A stretch of DNA of 64,000 nt from Carallia brachiata (lineage: Eukaryota > Streptophyta > Magnoliopsida > Malpighiales > Rhizophoraceae), in assembly GCA_021464245.1 (NCBI GenBank), contig JADCRB010000043.1, forward strand, positions 462,168-526,167, read 5' to 3'. Position 1 is the first letter of the stretch, and each line of letters opens with the position of its first letter. The position numbers and the translations under genes were made by a program. The notes under the pieces are model-generated. The model worked only from the letters and a program-made list of their open reading frames with translations, was not told the origin of the DNA and made no database searches. Below, in pieces: positions 1 to 12,901 of the stretch.

Positions 1-2127
1 CACAGTCTATTTAATGTCATCTAACAGTTTATATATTTTAATTTTAAATTTAATATATCTTTTACGATCTAACAACTAAAATTACTATGTAAACACACGT
101 CCACCATGTGTCTTCTATTGCATTTGCCAACAAGGTTCTTTTTTTAGGGAAATGGGTGGCTGCCTTTTGGCAAGAAAGTCTAAGCTCCCGACAAAAGTGA
201 GTGTGCCATTTCATTTGGGTGACAATGGTGCCTCCGAATTTGATCGAAGAAAGCAAACATCTGGAGGTTGGTCTTTTGTGAGGCCAGAAATGACTTTGTG
301 AGAGACATTTATGCACGTCTTTATTAAAGTTCTGAGTAGATTTTTGTTCGACGTTTCATAAAAAAATTAATCAGGAAATCGATTAAATTCGGTATATTGT
401 TATAATTTTTGAAATGGGGAGAATTCAATTGTCATACCAAGTAATAAAAAAAAAATCAAGAAATTAAATTAAAGTGTAACCAATTTCTGCATTCCTAACA
501 AGCTTGTGTAATCTGTGGCAGCACAATCGCATCAAACCCTCGCGCATGATCAGGCACGTAAGAATATTCTCTCCCTTATGACAAGTCATTTTGGGTGTCC
601 AACTCCAAATGGCTTTGCCCTTTTTTTAGGCTTGCCCATACACCACATATATATCCATAGGAACAAATGCAATTCCAGTGGCTAATCTTTCCAGACACGG
701 AGAATCAAGGTTGATCACTAACATCTCACTGGTTTATATAGACTTTTGACGATGCTTTCCAGTCTACTCACATCCATCATTTGTAGCTTGACTTTATCAA
801 TGCATTCCAAATTCCTGGTTGATCTCTCGCCAATATATACTTATATATGTACTAGGATACTGTTCTTTCAGGATCGTTTTTGTGCAAAAAAAAAAAAAAA
901 AAGAAGACAGAAGCATTCGGGAACAAAGGTCCTTACAAGTAATAAACTCTACCGTTATGGTAGCGTATTTTGACGCAGAAGTTATTTGAGTCTTAGAAAA
1001 AAAATGTAATCAGAATCATTAGTCGTGTGCAAATGAGACTATAATTATGTAAAACAACGATCATAATTGTATCGGTTGTGAATCTGTATTACTTCTACAT
1101 GAGAAACTCATGATCAACTTAACATTTCCCAGTATAAAAATGTAGCCGAAAAGCTTCAGTTGTTGTCATTACTATGGGTGTAAATTGGTATCAAACATGT
1201 TCGAATAGTATATATTAAAGTCATTGGAAAGGAGAAAAAGAGAAGGAAGATGGGACATTAGTGGAGGGATTTAACTGTCTAAGGCAATTAGTTCTATCAT
1301 ACACTTATTCATGAAGCAAAGTGCATCAAGTAGTGCCTCACTTTTGTTCAATTGGACTCCCTCAAAAGAGAAAAGATCAATTAGTAATTGGGTTTTCCTT
1401 CCCAAGAAATTAAGTTTTGTACAAATTAAGACAGGCTAGATTTGATACCTCATAAAACAAGAAAAAAACTCGTTGACTTCATTTAGATAGTTTCAGAATA
1501 GTAATAAAGTGATATAAATCGTTGAATGATTGAATTTATAAAAAAAATAAAAAACAAATATATTAAATATCATTAAATAATTATGCAGTTATACGTTACT
1601 ATTTATTCGAAGTCACCTATTGTTACTCATATTACAAATATCCCCTTATTTTTAAATGCCATTAAGCAGCAATCAATCTGACACTACTTTAGTGTGCCTG
1701 TAAAGCCTTCAGCATACGTATAGAAAAGGAATACCCGAGAATGATGGAAAATGCAAAAAGAAAAGAAGGTAGGGTTTTTCTCCATACAAAATAGCGTCAG
1801 CAAATTGGTGTACAAAGAAGATTGATGTTGCAATATTTTAAGTTATCATTTCTTCTCCTACTTCTGTAAAATGTACTTTAAGTTTCGTGTGTAATGAGGA
1901 AGTTAGAAAAGACTAAGGAGGATACCATTAACTAAGAGTAGAAGAAAGCAAGGCATAAATAAATCAAATTAGTGTCCCACGTTGAGCCATTATTAATAAA
2001 GCAAAGTTAGTATCTTTTCTGTGACCTAATATGAATTGATAGAGAAAGAAACATAGTTATTATGTTTGTATAATAAAGGTAAAAATTTTGTGTTTAATTG
2101 TAGCTCAAGAATGTGTATTACAAGCAT
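1..2127. other. AT-rich intergenic DNA, no gene recognised
   Basis: There is no coding region I can support here. Short open frames (for example 62-316 minus and 746-973 plus) have no recognisable motif and run through homopolymers. The stretch contains poly-A runs, such as the one near 887-902, and otherwise looks like unconstrained AT-rich spacer. Confidence 0.6.
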
Positions 2128-3398
2128 GGTTATTAAAATCGTGATCCGAATTCTAGGATCGTACGATCCTATGATTCTACGCAGATCCAACGATCCAGGA
2201 TCGTACTTAAAATCGTTTTATAATAGAATCGTTGTACAATCTCGATTTAAGTCGTAGGATTAGTGGGATTGTACGATCCTACCGATCCTACCCCAGTATG
2301 GATGTGGCTGCTTTGTTTAATTTACTATATATATATTTTGTAAGCACAAAACTTCATAACCTCACCTTTTGGCCTAGTGGTTACTATCCACGTTAATTTT
2401 CTTTCGGTCCCGCATTCGAAGCTTTGTCTCAAAACTTTGCACCTTTCTATTTAAAAATTGAAACTGCAGTTTGCTTTTCTTTTTCTTTTTCATTTTAAAT
2501 TTCCTTCTTAAATAATTGGTTTCTTTTTTTTTTCTTGGCAATGTAATGTATTTATTAAAATTATTTTTATTTATTTTTAAAATTATTTCAATAAAAGTTT
2601 CTTATACTCATATTAACACTCTTTTTAAAAAATATTTTTAATTTTTAATGAAACGAATCATTGGTAATATTTGTTATTAAAAAAGAAAAAAAATTTTCAA
2701 TTTCACCAGTTTTAATAATTATAGTTAATATTTTTTAAACAACAAATATCATAAAAATATATATAATCACATGAAAGATAAATAACTAAAACAATTGAAT
2801 AATTATTTATGTAAAAAATATATTTATTTTATATGAATAAAAAAAATTTAAACATTAGAACTCATAGCATGTGGAAAAAATATTGTTGTTATTAATTGAA
2901 TTTTGATTTAAAAAAATATTAAATGAATAATTTTTCTTATTTTTATATCTAATTTTTAAAATATTTTATCTTTTAATAAAAAAATTATTATAAATGGACA
3001 TTAATATATTGTTTTGTAAAATTGACATTAATTTTAAAACATTAAAATTAAGTTGTTAACTTGATGATGTATTAGTTTGTGTATTATTACTTTATTAGAT
3101 ATTAACGGTGATCAAAGCAATTTGAATATGAATTTATCTTAAATATGAATTATCTTAACTGGTTTATGTGTGATTGATGCTTTAATTGTTGTTTAAACAC
3201 ATATATGAGATTGTTTATACTTGAATATTAATATGTAAAACTTATGAAATACTTAAAAATTTAAAATTATTTTTCTATTGTTGTTTTAAATTTTTTTTTG
3301 TTGATTTTGGTAGAATCTTACGATTTTGCGATCTGATCTTATTATTCGATCTTGACATGTCTAAAATGATTTTAAGTAGAATCCTGATTTTAATAACC
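2128..3398. mobile_element. Probable non-autonomous DNA transposon with short inverted ends
   Basis: The left end reads GGTTATTAAAATC at 2128-2140, and its exact reverse complement is at 3386-3398. The subterminal DNA is also related in inverted orientation: a block with TACTTAAAATC near 2207-2217 on the plus strand has a counterpart on the minus strand near 3370-3380. The left subterminal part (2145-2290) is packed with GATC/CGATCC palindromic words, for example GGATCGTACGATCC. The interior is very AT-rich with no coding capacity. I see no clear target-site duplication, so the superfamily is undetermined (hAT- or CACTA-like subterminal repeats are possible). Confidence 0.5.
2357..2480 (+). 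repeat. SINE-like (tRNA-derived) fragment
   Basis: A pol III A-box-like word, TGGCCTAGTGG, is at 2370-2380. A degenerate B-box-like word (GGTCCCGCATTCGA, 2406-2419) follows about 25 bases later, and then a T-rich tail. This arrangement is typical of degraded plant SINEs. It is nested inside the inverted-end element. The B box is poor, so this is tentative. Confidence 0.3.
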
Positions 3399-4572
3399 TT
3401 GATTATAAGTCGATTATCTAACTGAATTTGTTGTCTATTAGAGAACCTATTTAATTTATTATAGGCTATAAAATGAGAGTCCACTCTTTCTCTTAAGTTC
3501 TCTCCATGTTTGCTGGTTCATAGCTATAGGAAAGTTTTCAGTATCCTAGTTGAATGATTACATCACTGCTTCACATGGACTACATACCATTACTGAATCA
3601 ATCTAAGCAGATTCTCTTTTTTTTTTTTTTAGTCTTAAATCTAAGCAGATTCTGCACCCCAATTTCGAGAGAAACTATTCTGCAGCTTTGTAACATTAAA
3701 AAGAGAAAATATTACGTATCAATATTTGATGTTTCAATTAATATCCTGAATGAAATACGATTGATAATTTTATTTTTTTTAAAAAGAAAAGATACAACTT
3801 TAAAAATATCTTGTATTCTTTTTAAAAGGATATAGCTTGACCATATTATTTATTGGTAGCTTAGTGGTGATCATATACTCAGGGAGCTAGGAATGGCGCA
3901 CACACAAGCACACAGGCACGCCCACTCGGCTTATCATTTTCCCTTCTATCTGTCCATTCTGTTTTCATTCTCTTGTTTACCGTCCTTGAATGCTAGGCTG
4001 ACTCAGCACTTGCTTGCTTGCTTGGGCTGGCTGGCTACATGCAACTTGCAAACAAACCTACTTTCTTAAAAAAAAAAAAAAAAAAAGCGAAGGAAAGAAA
4101 CATTTCCTAGCCACGTATGTCATTGACTCATTCGAACACAAAAGGTTGTCTACTGCATACGAAATATTTTATATTAAAAAATAACATTTTATATAACATA
4201 AAAAATTTTTATAATAATGTCTCAGGAGACACACGAGTCTAAACTTTTACTGTAAAAATCTCGCATTTTAATTTTGAGAAGAAAAGGATGAAGTTTATAA
4301 AAGGAAAAAATCATCCATCGTATCCTAATAAAAGAAAAAAAAAAGAATATGATAACATAAAATCTTTTTATGTGGTTTTAATGATAATAGTGCAGTATAA
4401 AATTTTATTGATATATCATAAAAGTTTATTGTAACCACAAGCTCCGAGACTGTGTAATCCTATAATCTAGCCTTTTTTTCCCCTCTTGTCGGAAAGAAAG
4501 AAAATTGAGGTATCATGCATTACGAAACCAGGATAAAGAAGAATCCCTTGATTTAACGGCGCACCAGCACAC

Positions 4573-4622
4573 CCTCCACACACCCAACCCCACACCCCCC
4601 GCCAACACCCCCCCCCGCCCCC
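4573..4622 (-). repeat. C-rich tract; G-quadruplex-capable on the minus strand
   Basis: The plus strand is almost entirely C with some A. Read on the minus strand it gives successive G runs of five, nine, six and four separated by short spacers. That satisfies the usual four-run G-quadruplex pattern. The open frames crossing it on both strands are low-complexity artefacts. Confidence 0.6.
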
Positions 4623-5055
4623 AAAAGAAGCCCTTGATGAATCGCTCTTTGTTGATGGAAGGAAAGAGTCTACCTTCAATCATATCCGCTTTCTACAATT
4701 TTGAAGGGGTGAAAATGGTGCCCCCGGTGCAGTCCCTCTCAAGGAAGGAAAGGATCATATATGAAATTATTAAGAAACCATTCTCCTCCGTAAAGGTTTG
4801 AGCTGTTGGAATAGATTTAGAATATAGATTATATATTGACTCTAATATACCTCTTCACACGAAAGTCTGTTAGATTGAAAGTATGAAATGAAAAATAACT
4901 CATTATATTTGTAAAAATTTATAATTAAATGTAAGGATAATAAAATTTAATATAAAATTACTTAATTATAAAATTTTGATACTATATTAAAAAATTATTT
5001 TTTCTAAAAATTTAAATTATTAGAAGAAACTCAGAATATAACATCTATTAACTCG

Positions 5056-5058
<3 letters not shown>

Positions 5059-5090
<32 letters not shown>
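5059..5090. repeat. (TA)n microsatellite
   Basis: An uninterrupted TA dinucleotide run of about 16 units in AT-rich spacer. Confidence 0.9.
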
Positions 5091-5094
<4 letters not shown>

Positions 5095-5488
5095 AGTCTA
5101 ATAATATTCAATTAAAAATAAGTTTCTTCAAGCTAACTTGGTTGTTGTTTATCTTCCTAGGAGCCTAACTTTTTAATTTTGAGTACGCCTTTCTTGTAAA
5201 AAAAAAAGAAAAAAGAAAAAAAGGATGCTACAATATTTACCCTTATCTAACTAAGAAATAATTTACACAAATTTTGTAACATCAATCATGCTATGATCAA
5301 CGCCAGGTTTTCATACGTTTTTTTTTGTTTACAAAATAGAAATACAAGAATAATATCATAAAATTTTATTAAAAATATTGTCCTTTTTATTTAAAAAAGT
5401 GCAAAACTCAGATATACTACGAATAGACTGAATAATTACGGTATAACTTGCACTAAGTTAAGAATAACTTTAGTTCCAGAATAACTCT

Positions 5489-5575
5489 GACGAACATCAA
5501 ACTCCAGACCTCAAGATCAAAAGTGCGAGCTTGTTGCTAGTTAACCACACGCTTGGTGGTCTAGGTTTTCATGGT
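5489..5575 (-). repeat. SINE-like fragment, minus strand
   Basis: On the minus strand, CCACCAAGCGTGTGGTTAAC is followed by AAGCTCGCAC and GAGGTCTGGAGTTTGATG. This is the order seen in tRNA-derived plant SINE heads (A-box-like, then a degenerate B box). It is only a fragment and is assigned by pattern. Confidence 0.3.
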
Positions 5576-6730
5576 ATGATTATACAGGAAGAATACAATG
5601 AATTAGTACAGGTGGGTTGGTAATTTACTAAACAAAAATAAATTCTTACTCAAAAAGTAGAACTGTAGAAGCCTTCTACGAATTGGATTTCTGTTTTTTC
5701 AAAAAAAAAAAAGGGAGAAAAAGAAAATGTAAAACAATAATGTGAACGCCAACAAACTGAGTGGCAATCCAAAGCTAAGAAGAGTGATCCCCAACATGAT
5801 AGCTCTTCTTTTTTTGCTTTTTTTGTTTTTCCCTTTCTCTATGGATAGGGCGGGAGAGACGAAGCAGATCACCTCATGTTTACTCTTTTTCTGCCTTTTC
5901 TGACATACATCCTTACGTGTTTTATACCGCCTACCCTATCTCTAGACCTCAATTAGACTCAATTAAGTCGTAATAAATTAATTAAAATATTTATTTAATA
6001 ATATATAATAATTTATTTATTTTTTAAAATTTTAATTATTTAATAATTAATATTACTCTATTAATATTTTATTATATTTTTTATTATTTGAATGTTATTA
6101 CGTAATATTTTCGGCAATATAAATCGTCCCGTTTAAAACTGGCGTGTCCATGCACCGACCTCCCGCACGGAATGGAGTCTGACTGAGATCTGGCGATAGC
6201 GCAAGAACTTTTTATCGTGGATGACACTTTTTATTCATGCAATGACATTATCTTATTCCTTTACTTAAAAAAAAAAAAAAGAGAAAAGACATTATTTTAT
6301 TCAGGTAATGACATTTTTTATTCATACATTTATATTTTTTTTATATTCATACGAAAACAAAAACATTTATATTTTTAATTCTATTACATGGACCCCGAAA
6401 TTAGACACCCGTAACAAGAACTGTCAACTACTCGTCTTTTTATGAATCATAATTTTTATCTCCGAGTGCGTTGGTTGCTTATGTTCTCGTGATTTTTTTC
6501 GTTATATTTATTTTTATTATTTTTGAATTATGTATTAAAAATTTAAAGATGTGAAACAATTATTATTATTTCTCTTGAGAGATGTCTTGAGTTTTTAATA
6601 CGGGAAAAAAGATGGTATGAAAAATAGAAGAGAACGATTCGAGCGGATTATAATCATACAAAAGCAATTAGCCACAAACCGGCCCAAGGTCTGCCGCCCG
6701 CCACAGGCGAAGCTCTTGCTAAGCGTTTAA

Positions 6731-7103
6731 GGGTGTGTTTGTTGTGCGATAAAAAAAGTGATGAAAGAAAAAAAAATAATTATTATTATATTTTTATTGT
6801 TATTTTTTTATTTTTTATATTATTTAAATAATTTTATTTTCTCTCTCATTTTTTCTCTCATAAATTACTATTTATTTTTTCTTTCATCATACTTTCTTTC
6901 TCTTCATTTTTCTATCATTCCAAATAACTTTAATTTCTTTTTATTTTTTCTCTCACAAATTACTATTCACCTTTTCTTTCACAACATTTTCGTTCTCTTC
7001 ACTTTCTCCACCACTCCGAATAATTTTATTTTCTCTTTATTTTCTTTTTTTCTCCTCATTTTCTTACCCTTCCACTCACTCCTTCACTCACTCCGAACAC
7101 ACC
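6731..7103. mobile_element. Pyrimidine-rich repeat element with GTGTGTTTG ends, copy 1
   Basis: It begins GGGTGTGTTTGTTGTGCG at 6731 and ends CTCCGAACACACC at 7103, so the ends are imperfectly inverted. The interior is a T/C-rich series of related units with the recurrent words TTTATTTTCTCT, TTTTCTCTCA and AAATTACTATT. A related element lies at about 27953-28323. The long open frame inside is pyrimidine-run translation, not a protein. Confidence 0.5.
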
Positions 7104-9466
7104 AGAAGCCTATTGTCCGAAGCCGAGAAATGACGTGAGCAAGAGCCAAGCCTGTTATAAATGATGACGCAATGCTCTGTTGTAATAGGAAGGAGTAGTG
7201 CGTGCTTCAGAGTGACAAGGTGGTGCGCATTTTATGCCCTTTTTTTTTCCCTCACAATAATTTTTTTTCCCTCATTGTAATATATCACTAATAATAGAAA
7301 TTGTTTCATGAAGTTTACCAAAAGGAAAAAAAATAGAATTGATAAATCCTTAGTTAAGGCCGATACCTAAATTAAGCTATTAAATTTTAATAATTAAAAA
7401 TTTGGGAGTAATGCTATTCCACACCAATTGAGTTCAAGAAACGGCAAAAGAAAGAAATTAATTGCTCCCCATTTAATTGTTTCCCTTATGATGAAACACT
7501 TTTTTATTTTTACAAAAATTTAAAGCTTAAATAGTTTGTAATGTTATCCTAAATATATTTTTTAGTAATTAAGATTTTTTATAAAAAAAATAATATTTAA
7601 ATAATATTTAATATTACCTTAAATATGCTCATTAATACCATAAATCTTGATTTAACAAAAAAAAAGAAAGAAACTGCCTGACAGTTTTTAATATTCGTGA
7701 GCTTTCCTTTGTGACAAAAAGCATTATTCAAAGAGCATCATCACATAATTATTTTTAAAGTGATTATTTTATAATTGTTATATACAATATAATAAATAAA
7801 ATATAAGATACGATAGAAATAAATTATATGATATGTGAAAAGAAATTATATTATATATATAATTAATATTTAATAAAAAATTACAATAATTATTATACGT
7901 GTAATATAATTATTTTATATGTAATATAATTTTTTTTTATTTTTTTCGTATTATATATTTTACATGTTATATCATACACAAACAACTACAAAACAGCCAT
8001 TTAAAATACAGGTAAAAAGTTTTTCCCTATTCAAAATTTGGTGAATGATATTTGCGCAGATTATAATGATCGCTGTAAATTCATAAGAGAGTATTACAAG
8101 TTTACATGACATTGATGGGATGGTTACAAGATGATTACATATTTTTCGTGTTTGCGGATGAATTGTACTTTAACCTCACAATTTTGATATTAACAAAATT
8201 TAAACCCATTATTTTTCACACAAACTGATTTGAAGAAGTTTAACCACACAAGCTGAGTGGTTGTATCATGTCTGTTTGCTTGCTAAATGATGCTTTTATT
8301 GGACAGAGACGTTAACGGTTTGACTGTAGCATTCAAAGATGTCACCAACTTTGTTTTTCTTGTTGCTTTTTCTTTCTTTTGATTTTTTTTTTTTCAAAGC
8401 TTTCTTTTTCACCCATTATTAGATTATACTTTCGAGTCTGTTTGTTTTGTAGCCTTTTTTTTTTTTTTCCGGGTCTGACTGTACAAGACTACAAGTGGAT
8501 GACAATAAAATTTTGTTTTTTTGTTCTTTGTTTTTGAGAAAGAAATAAATGGTTGTGATATTGTTGGGTCCAGAAGACAACTAGTAATGGGAAACGGAAG
8601 TACCAACAGCAATATTAAAACTGGTTCTTCTGGTTGAACCAAAAGCAACTACTGCTTATTAGGAGAAAATTTTGGGGTTACAGTGCAGTAGATGATCGTG
8701 TGTCTTTGTTTTTCTTTCCTTTCTCTCGTTTGACTAATTGGAAGGTGAAAAGGGATGCGATTTTTGGCGCCAGTCTTGCAAATTCCCAGTTAAATTGTGT
8801 TGCGAGAAACGTCAAAGACAGGTTGGCTAAAGTATTCTTGATTTAATGATTATTTTTTTGGGGACTGGATGATCATGGAATGCAGTTTATCTGTGTGGAT
8901 GTCATATTTTGCACTTCTGCGCTTATGATGTTTCTGGGTCTTTGTGATTTAAGCTGAACTATTTTGAACTAAAGGGTTCTGCTTTTTTCTGTCTCATCTT
9001 CCATTTGAGCTTCAATTGACACTGAAATTGCAGGAGGGTACGTCTCAATTGTGCTTAGAAGATTACCACTTTTTGTTCCACTCTTGCTTATTGTTCTGCA
9101 AAAGAAGCCCTCTTTTCTGATTTGTAGGATGAGTTTAGACTATCACATCCCTTGGCCTTTCTTTTTCATCAAACTGTAGAGGGAATTTGGACTAGATAGA
9201 TATTTTAGCTGATCGGACTATTTGTAGGGAAACGGACTTAAAACTTTTGGACAGGATCAATCCTGAGTTGGGTTGGAAAACAAAATCAAGATTGTTGCTT
9301 TGATTGACCTTCATTCATTGCCAAGTTATTGGAGCCATTTGATATGTTAAGCTTCCTAGAAACAACGATGTGGAGAAAAAGTCATAGGTATTAACAGTAA
9401 GCATAGCCATTTGACCTTCATTCATTTCACAATTCCTTCTGTTTCCATTTTCTTAATTGTTAGACT
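7104..9466. other. Intergenic DNA and probable promoter/5' UTR of the TGA gene
   Basis: 7104-8350 is AT-rich spacer with no gene. From about 8400 the base composition becomes more balanced. A possible 5' untranslated exon/intron structure precedes the ATG at 9467, with a candidate donor near 8820 and an acceptor-like TTGCAGGAG near 9030. There is no strong coding frame here, so I treat it as promoter plus leader. The exact transcription start cannot be read. Confidence 0.4.
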
Positions 9467-12400
9467 ATGAGCTCTTTGTCAACGCAACTTGCTGCCCTGA
9501 GGGGAATCGGCATATATGAGCCATTCCACCAGATTAGCTCATGGGGAGACACCTTCAGAGGTGATGGTAGCCTAAATATCGGTTCATCCACGGTTGTGCA
9601 AGTGGATACTGCACCAGACAGTCAGGTGATGATTCATGATGGTCACTAGGTTATTTGTTATGATTTCTAGGCCACAACTGACTTTTCTGGTTAATGTTCT
9701 CTAGACCGAATATGTATCTCATGAATCAGTGGAAATTTCCAGAAGTGATCAAGAATCGAACAGACCTGCTGATAAGGTCACAAAACTGTCTCTTTGTCTC
9801 ACCTTTTGTCCTCTTTCTTTCCATGCTACTTGCATTGCATTGTGTTGATGTCTTTAACTACTGTTGAGTAAATGTCTAGCAAATGAACAGAGTGTTCAGC
9901 TGTAACTTAGCTTTCTAATATTAAGATATGTGGAACTTCTCGCTTTGAACCGTTTGGCAGCCTACCACGTGTAACTCCTTCAAGTTACCAATTGGTCATG
10001 CTATATGAAGATCAGATGGTGCTGTGTCTGTTCTTGCGGTTGTCTAATTTTATCATTTACCACATCAACTCTAGTGATATGCAAAGCAAGATTAAAAAAA
10101 AAAAAAAAGGGCAGTGTGACAGTTTGATGTTACCTTAAGCACATATCTGTCTACAGATACGGAGACGCTTGGCTCAAAATCGTGAAGCTGCTCGCAAAAG
10201 TCGCATGCGGAAAAAGGTGGAAGTTAGTGCATTTCTGAGAAGTATGTGCTGATGAAATATATTTTGCATTAGAACTATATTTTTTGGTGCCCTTTCTTAG
10301 GCTTATGTTCAACAACTGGAATCAAGCCGTTTGAAGTTGGTGCAATTGGAGCAGGAACTTGAGAGAGCTCGGCAACAGGTGTGATCAAAATAATCCCCCC
10401 TTTTTGGATAAGTTCTTTTATCAAGATTCATTCCTTTATCATCCATCATTGCGGCACAAAATCTATCTAATGTTTTTGTGATTGCCTCACTGCAGGGTGT
10501 TTTCATAAGCACTGCATCAGAGTCTAGTGATTCAGGATTGAATGGAACCGTAAATTCAGGTTTGTGATTTCATGAACTGGCAATTACTGTTTCACGTCCG
10601 TGAACTGACAATTACTGTTTCATATTCATGAACCAGAATCTAAGGCAATCTCTGTGTTTTACATTTGTGAAGTTTAACTTTGACTTCTGGGTACTGTTTA
10701 CTATTGCTGATTGAAATTACATTGCCACTTGTGGCTAAATGTACATTGATGCTGACTCACTTTAAACAGTGCCATATCCAATAGGAGGATCTTTGGGTTG
10801 ATGGAAGTGCCTTTGTAGTCCTGCCCTTTAACTTACGCAGTTGGTATCTTTGTGCAACACCAGTGGCTATTTTGCTATAATAGTGGTAAACTTCCCATGT
10901 AGAACATGTAAACAATTGAATGTGTCTGTATATGTGGCAAACACTTGTACCCAAGATAACACTTCATAGGCCATGCAATTTGCAGCAACTGTACCCGAAC
11001 AGACAAAAAAAAAATTAGAGTGTAAGGGTACCTTTGTGAGTTTTAGCAGCACGCCGGCCTGTTTCAAGCATTATCTGTTCTTTTTCTGGTTTTGATATGC
11101 AAAATAGCGATAAAAATGGACAGTAACCAAAAGAGGTTCAGTTGTAATCCATAACATATCTGTGTTACCAGAGTGTTGTCTGCAAATTTCATAATGATAG
11201 ATGCTCCGTGATTTTGCAGGAATTGCCTCATTTGAGATGGAATATGCACACTGGGTTGAGGAGCAACATAAACAGATTTCCGAACTCAGAAATGCATTGC
11301 AAGCTCATATAACTGACGTAGAACTTCGAATACTTGTAGAAAATGGCCTAAAGCACTATAACAATCTTTTCCGCATGAAAGCAGATGCTGCAAAAGCTGA
11401 TGTCTTCTATTTGATGTCTGGCAAATGGAGAACATCAGTTGAGCGGTTCTTTCTGTGGATTGGAGGATTTCGCCCATCAGAGCTTCTAAATGTACGGCTT
11501 ATTGCCATATAATTTATTACTTTAAAAATTCTTTCCAGTTTGTGGTCACCGATCATGCTCTTGACTTCTCTATCTTTTTATTCGATTTTGGTTTGGGACC
11601 TTTTGCTATCTTTTTATATTATAATCTCTTGTATTGGAATTTGATAAAGCTGAATGCAATTGTGTTATATAATTTAGTCCGGTGGCTTCGTTTCTGCTGC
11701 ATCATAAGAGCATTATTATACTCCTTCTGTAATGATCTGAGAAAATTAGCAGTAGTTTTCTAGAAGAGTAGGGGACGAGATTGAAATTTCTTATTTTTCC
11801 ACATTTCAATTGCAGATCCTCATACCACAAATTGAGCCGTTGACTGATAAGCAGCAGGTGGATGTCTACAACCTCCGCCAATATTCTCAGCAGGCCGAGG
11901 ATGCTCTCTCGCAAGGCATTGAGAAACTCCAGCAGACTCTGGCCCAGAGCATAGCAGTTAATTTAATGGGTGCTGGAAGCTATATGGCTCAGATGGATTC
12001 TGCAATTGAGAACTTGGAAGCTCTTGAGAGCTTTGCAAACCAGGTAACAATCACCTGACTTCCTTGAAATTAGTTGAACGGCACTGGGTTTATCATTCAT
12101 ACGCTGTTAGTTCTTTTCTTTTGTAATTTACTTTATTTATTCTGTGTAAGTTTCTTTTATACCAACGTGCTGGTGAAAAATCTTTCAAAAAATTTCATTT
12201 ATACTAAGGAGGGAAAACAGACTAGGCATGAAAATCAAATTATGATAACTGTTGCATGAGATATTAGTTGTCGTGCTCAGGTCTTGTGAACAGCTTGTTG
12301 TGACCTTGTACGTATTGCATGAACATGCCTGGGTAGTTTTTCTATCCAATATTTTAACTTCTACCCGATTGCTTTGACTTGATATTGTTGTTAGAGGAGA

Positions 12401-12901
12401 GATCCAAGAAGAAAAGGATTGCTTAAAAGAAGGGTACTTTTGGAAACGAAATTTCCAATTGTTTCTTATGACATAGAAATTAGTTGACTCAGAATTTTAC
12501 TCGAGGATTGAAGTGTCATGCAGTTGAAAAAGAAAGATATCTAGAATTCGTTTTATGAATCTTATGATAACTGCGGTTGCAGCGAGGAAGATGGTAGTCG
12601 TCGTTGACTAGCTATGTTCTGCGTTAGTAGTTGTAAGTGAGGCATGCACAAACAAGCAAACCTGCATCGCTGAATGACAGCATTAGTCATGCACATATTG
12701 ACAAACTCAATCATTTAATTCAGCCATGTTTGTCTGTTCAACAAACAGGCAGATAACCTCCGACAGCAAGCTCTACATAACATGTCACGAATACTAACAA
12801 CACGTCAAGCAGCTCGAGGTTTACTTGCACTGGGGGAGTACTTCCACCGTCTTCGCGCCTTGAGTTCGCTGTGGGCTGCTCGTCCTCGTGAACCCGCCTA
12901 G
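9467..12901 (+). CDS. TGA7-like: TGA-type bZIP transcription factor (TGA3/TGA7-like)
   Basis: Eight coding exons join in frame to 361 residues: 9467-9625, 9705-9776, 10157-10216, 10301-10378, 10496-10559, 11220-11491, 11816-12043 and 12749-12901. All introns are GT-AG. The N-terminus carries the GIYEPFHQ motif of TGA proteins. The bZIP basic region (RRLAQNREAARKSRMRKK, about residues 80-97) is followed by a leucine zipper (AYVQQLESSRLKLVQLEQEL). A DOG1/TGA domain runs from about residue 150 to the end and includes FFLWIGGFRPSELL and ILTTRQAARGLLALGEYF. TGA factors bind TGACG (as-1) elements and partner NPR1-type coactivators in defence and redox signalling. The segment VDVYNLRQYSQQAED lacks the two cysteines typical of TGA1/TGA4, and the N-terminus resembles TGA3/TGA7, so clade III is preferred. 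The start is the first in-frame ATG matching the family N-terminus. Clade assignment is by eye. Confidence 0.95.

Larger units (their letters stand above)
3399..6730. other. AT-rich intergenic DNA with simple repeats
   Basis: No gene is recognised. The stretch contains a C-rich tract (4573-4622), a (TA)n microsatellite (about 5059-5090), a SINE-like fragment (about 5489-5575) and many poly-A/T runs. Confidence 0.55.

Noticed and set aside
4467..4801. Overlapping open frames on both strands
   Set aside because: Both are driven by the C-rich tract; low-complexity Pro/Thr or Gly/Trp readings with no homology.
6758..7138. Open frame of 126 codons rich in Phe, Leu and Ile
   Set aside because: It is translation of T/C-rich repeat DNA; the same happens at 27963-28328. 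No codon bias or motif.
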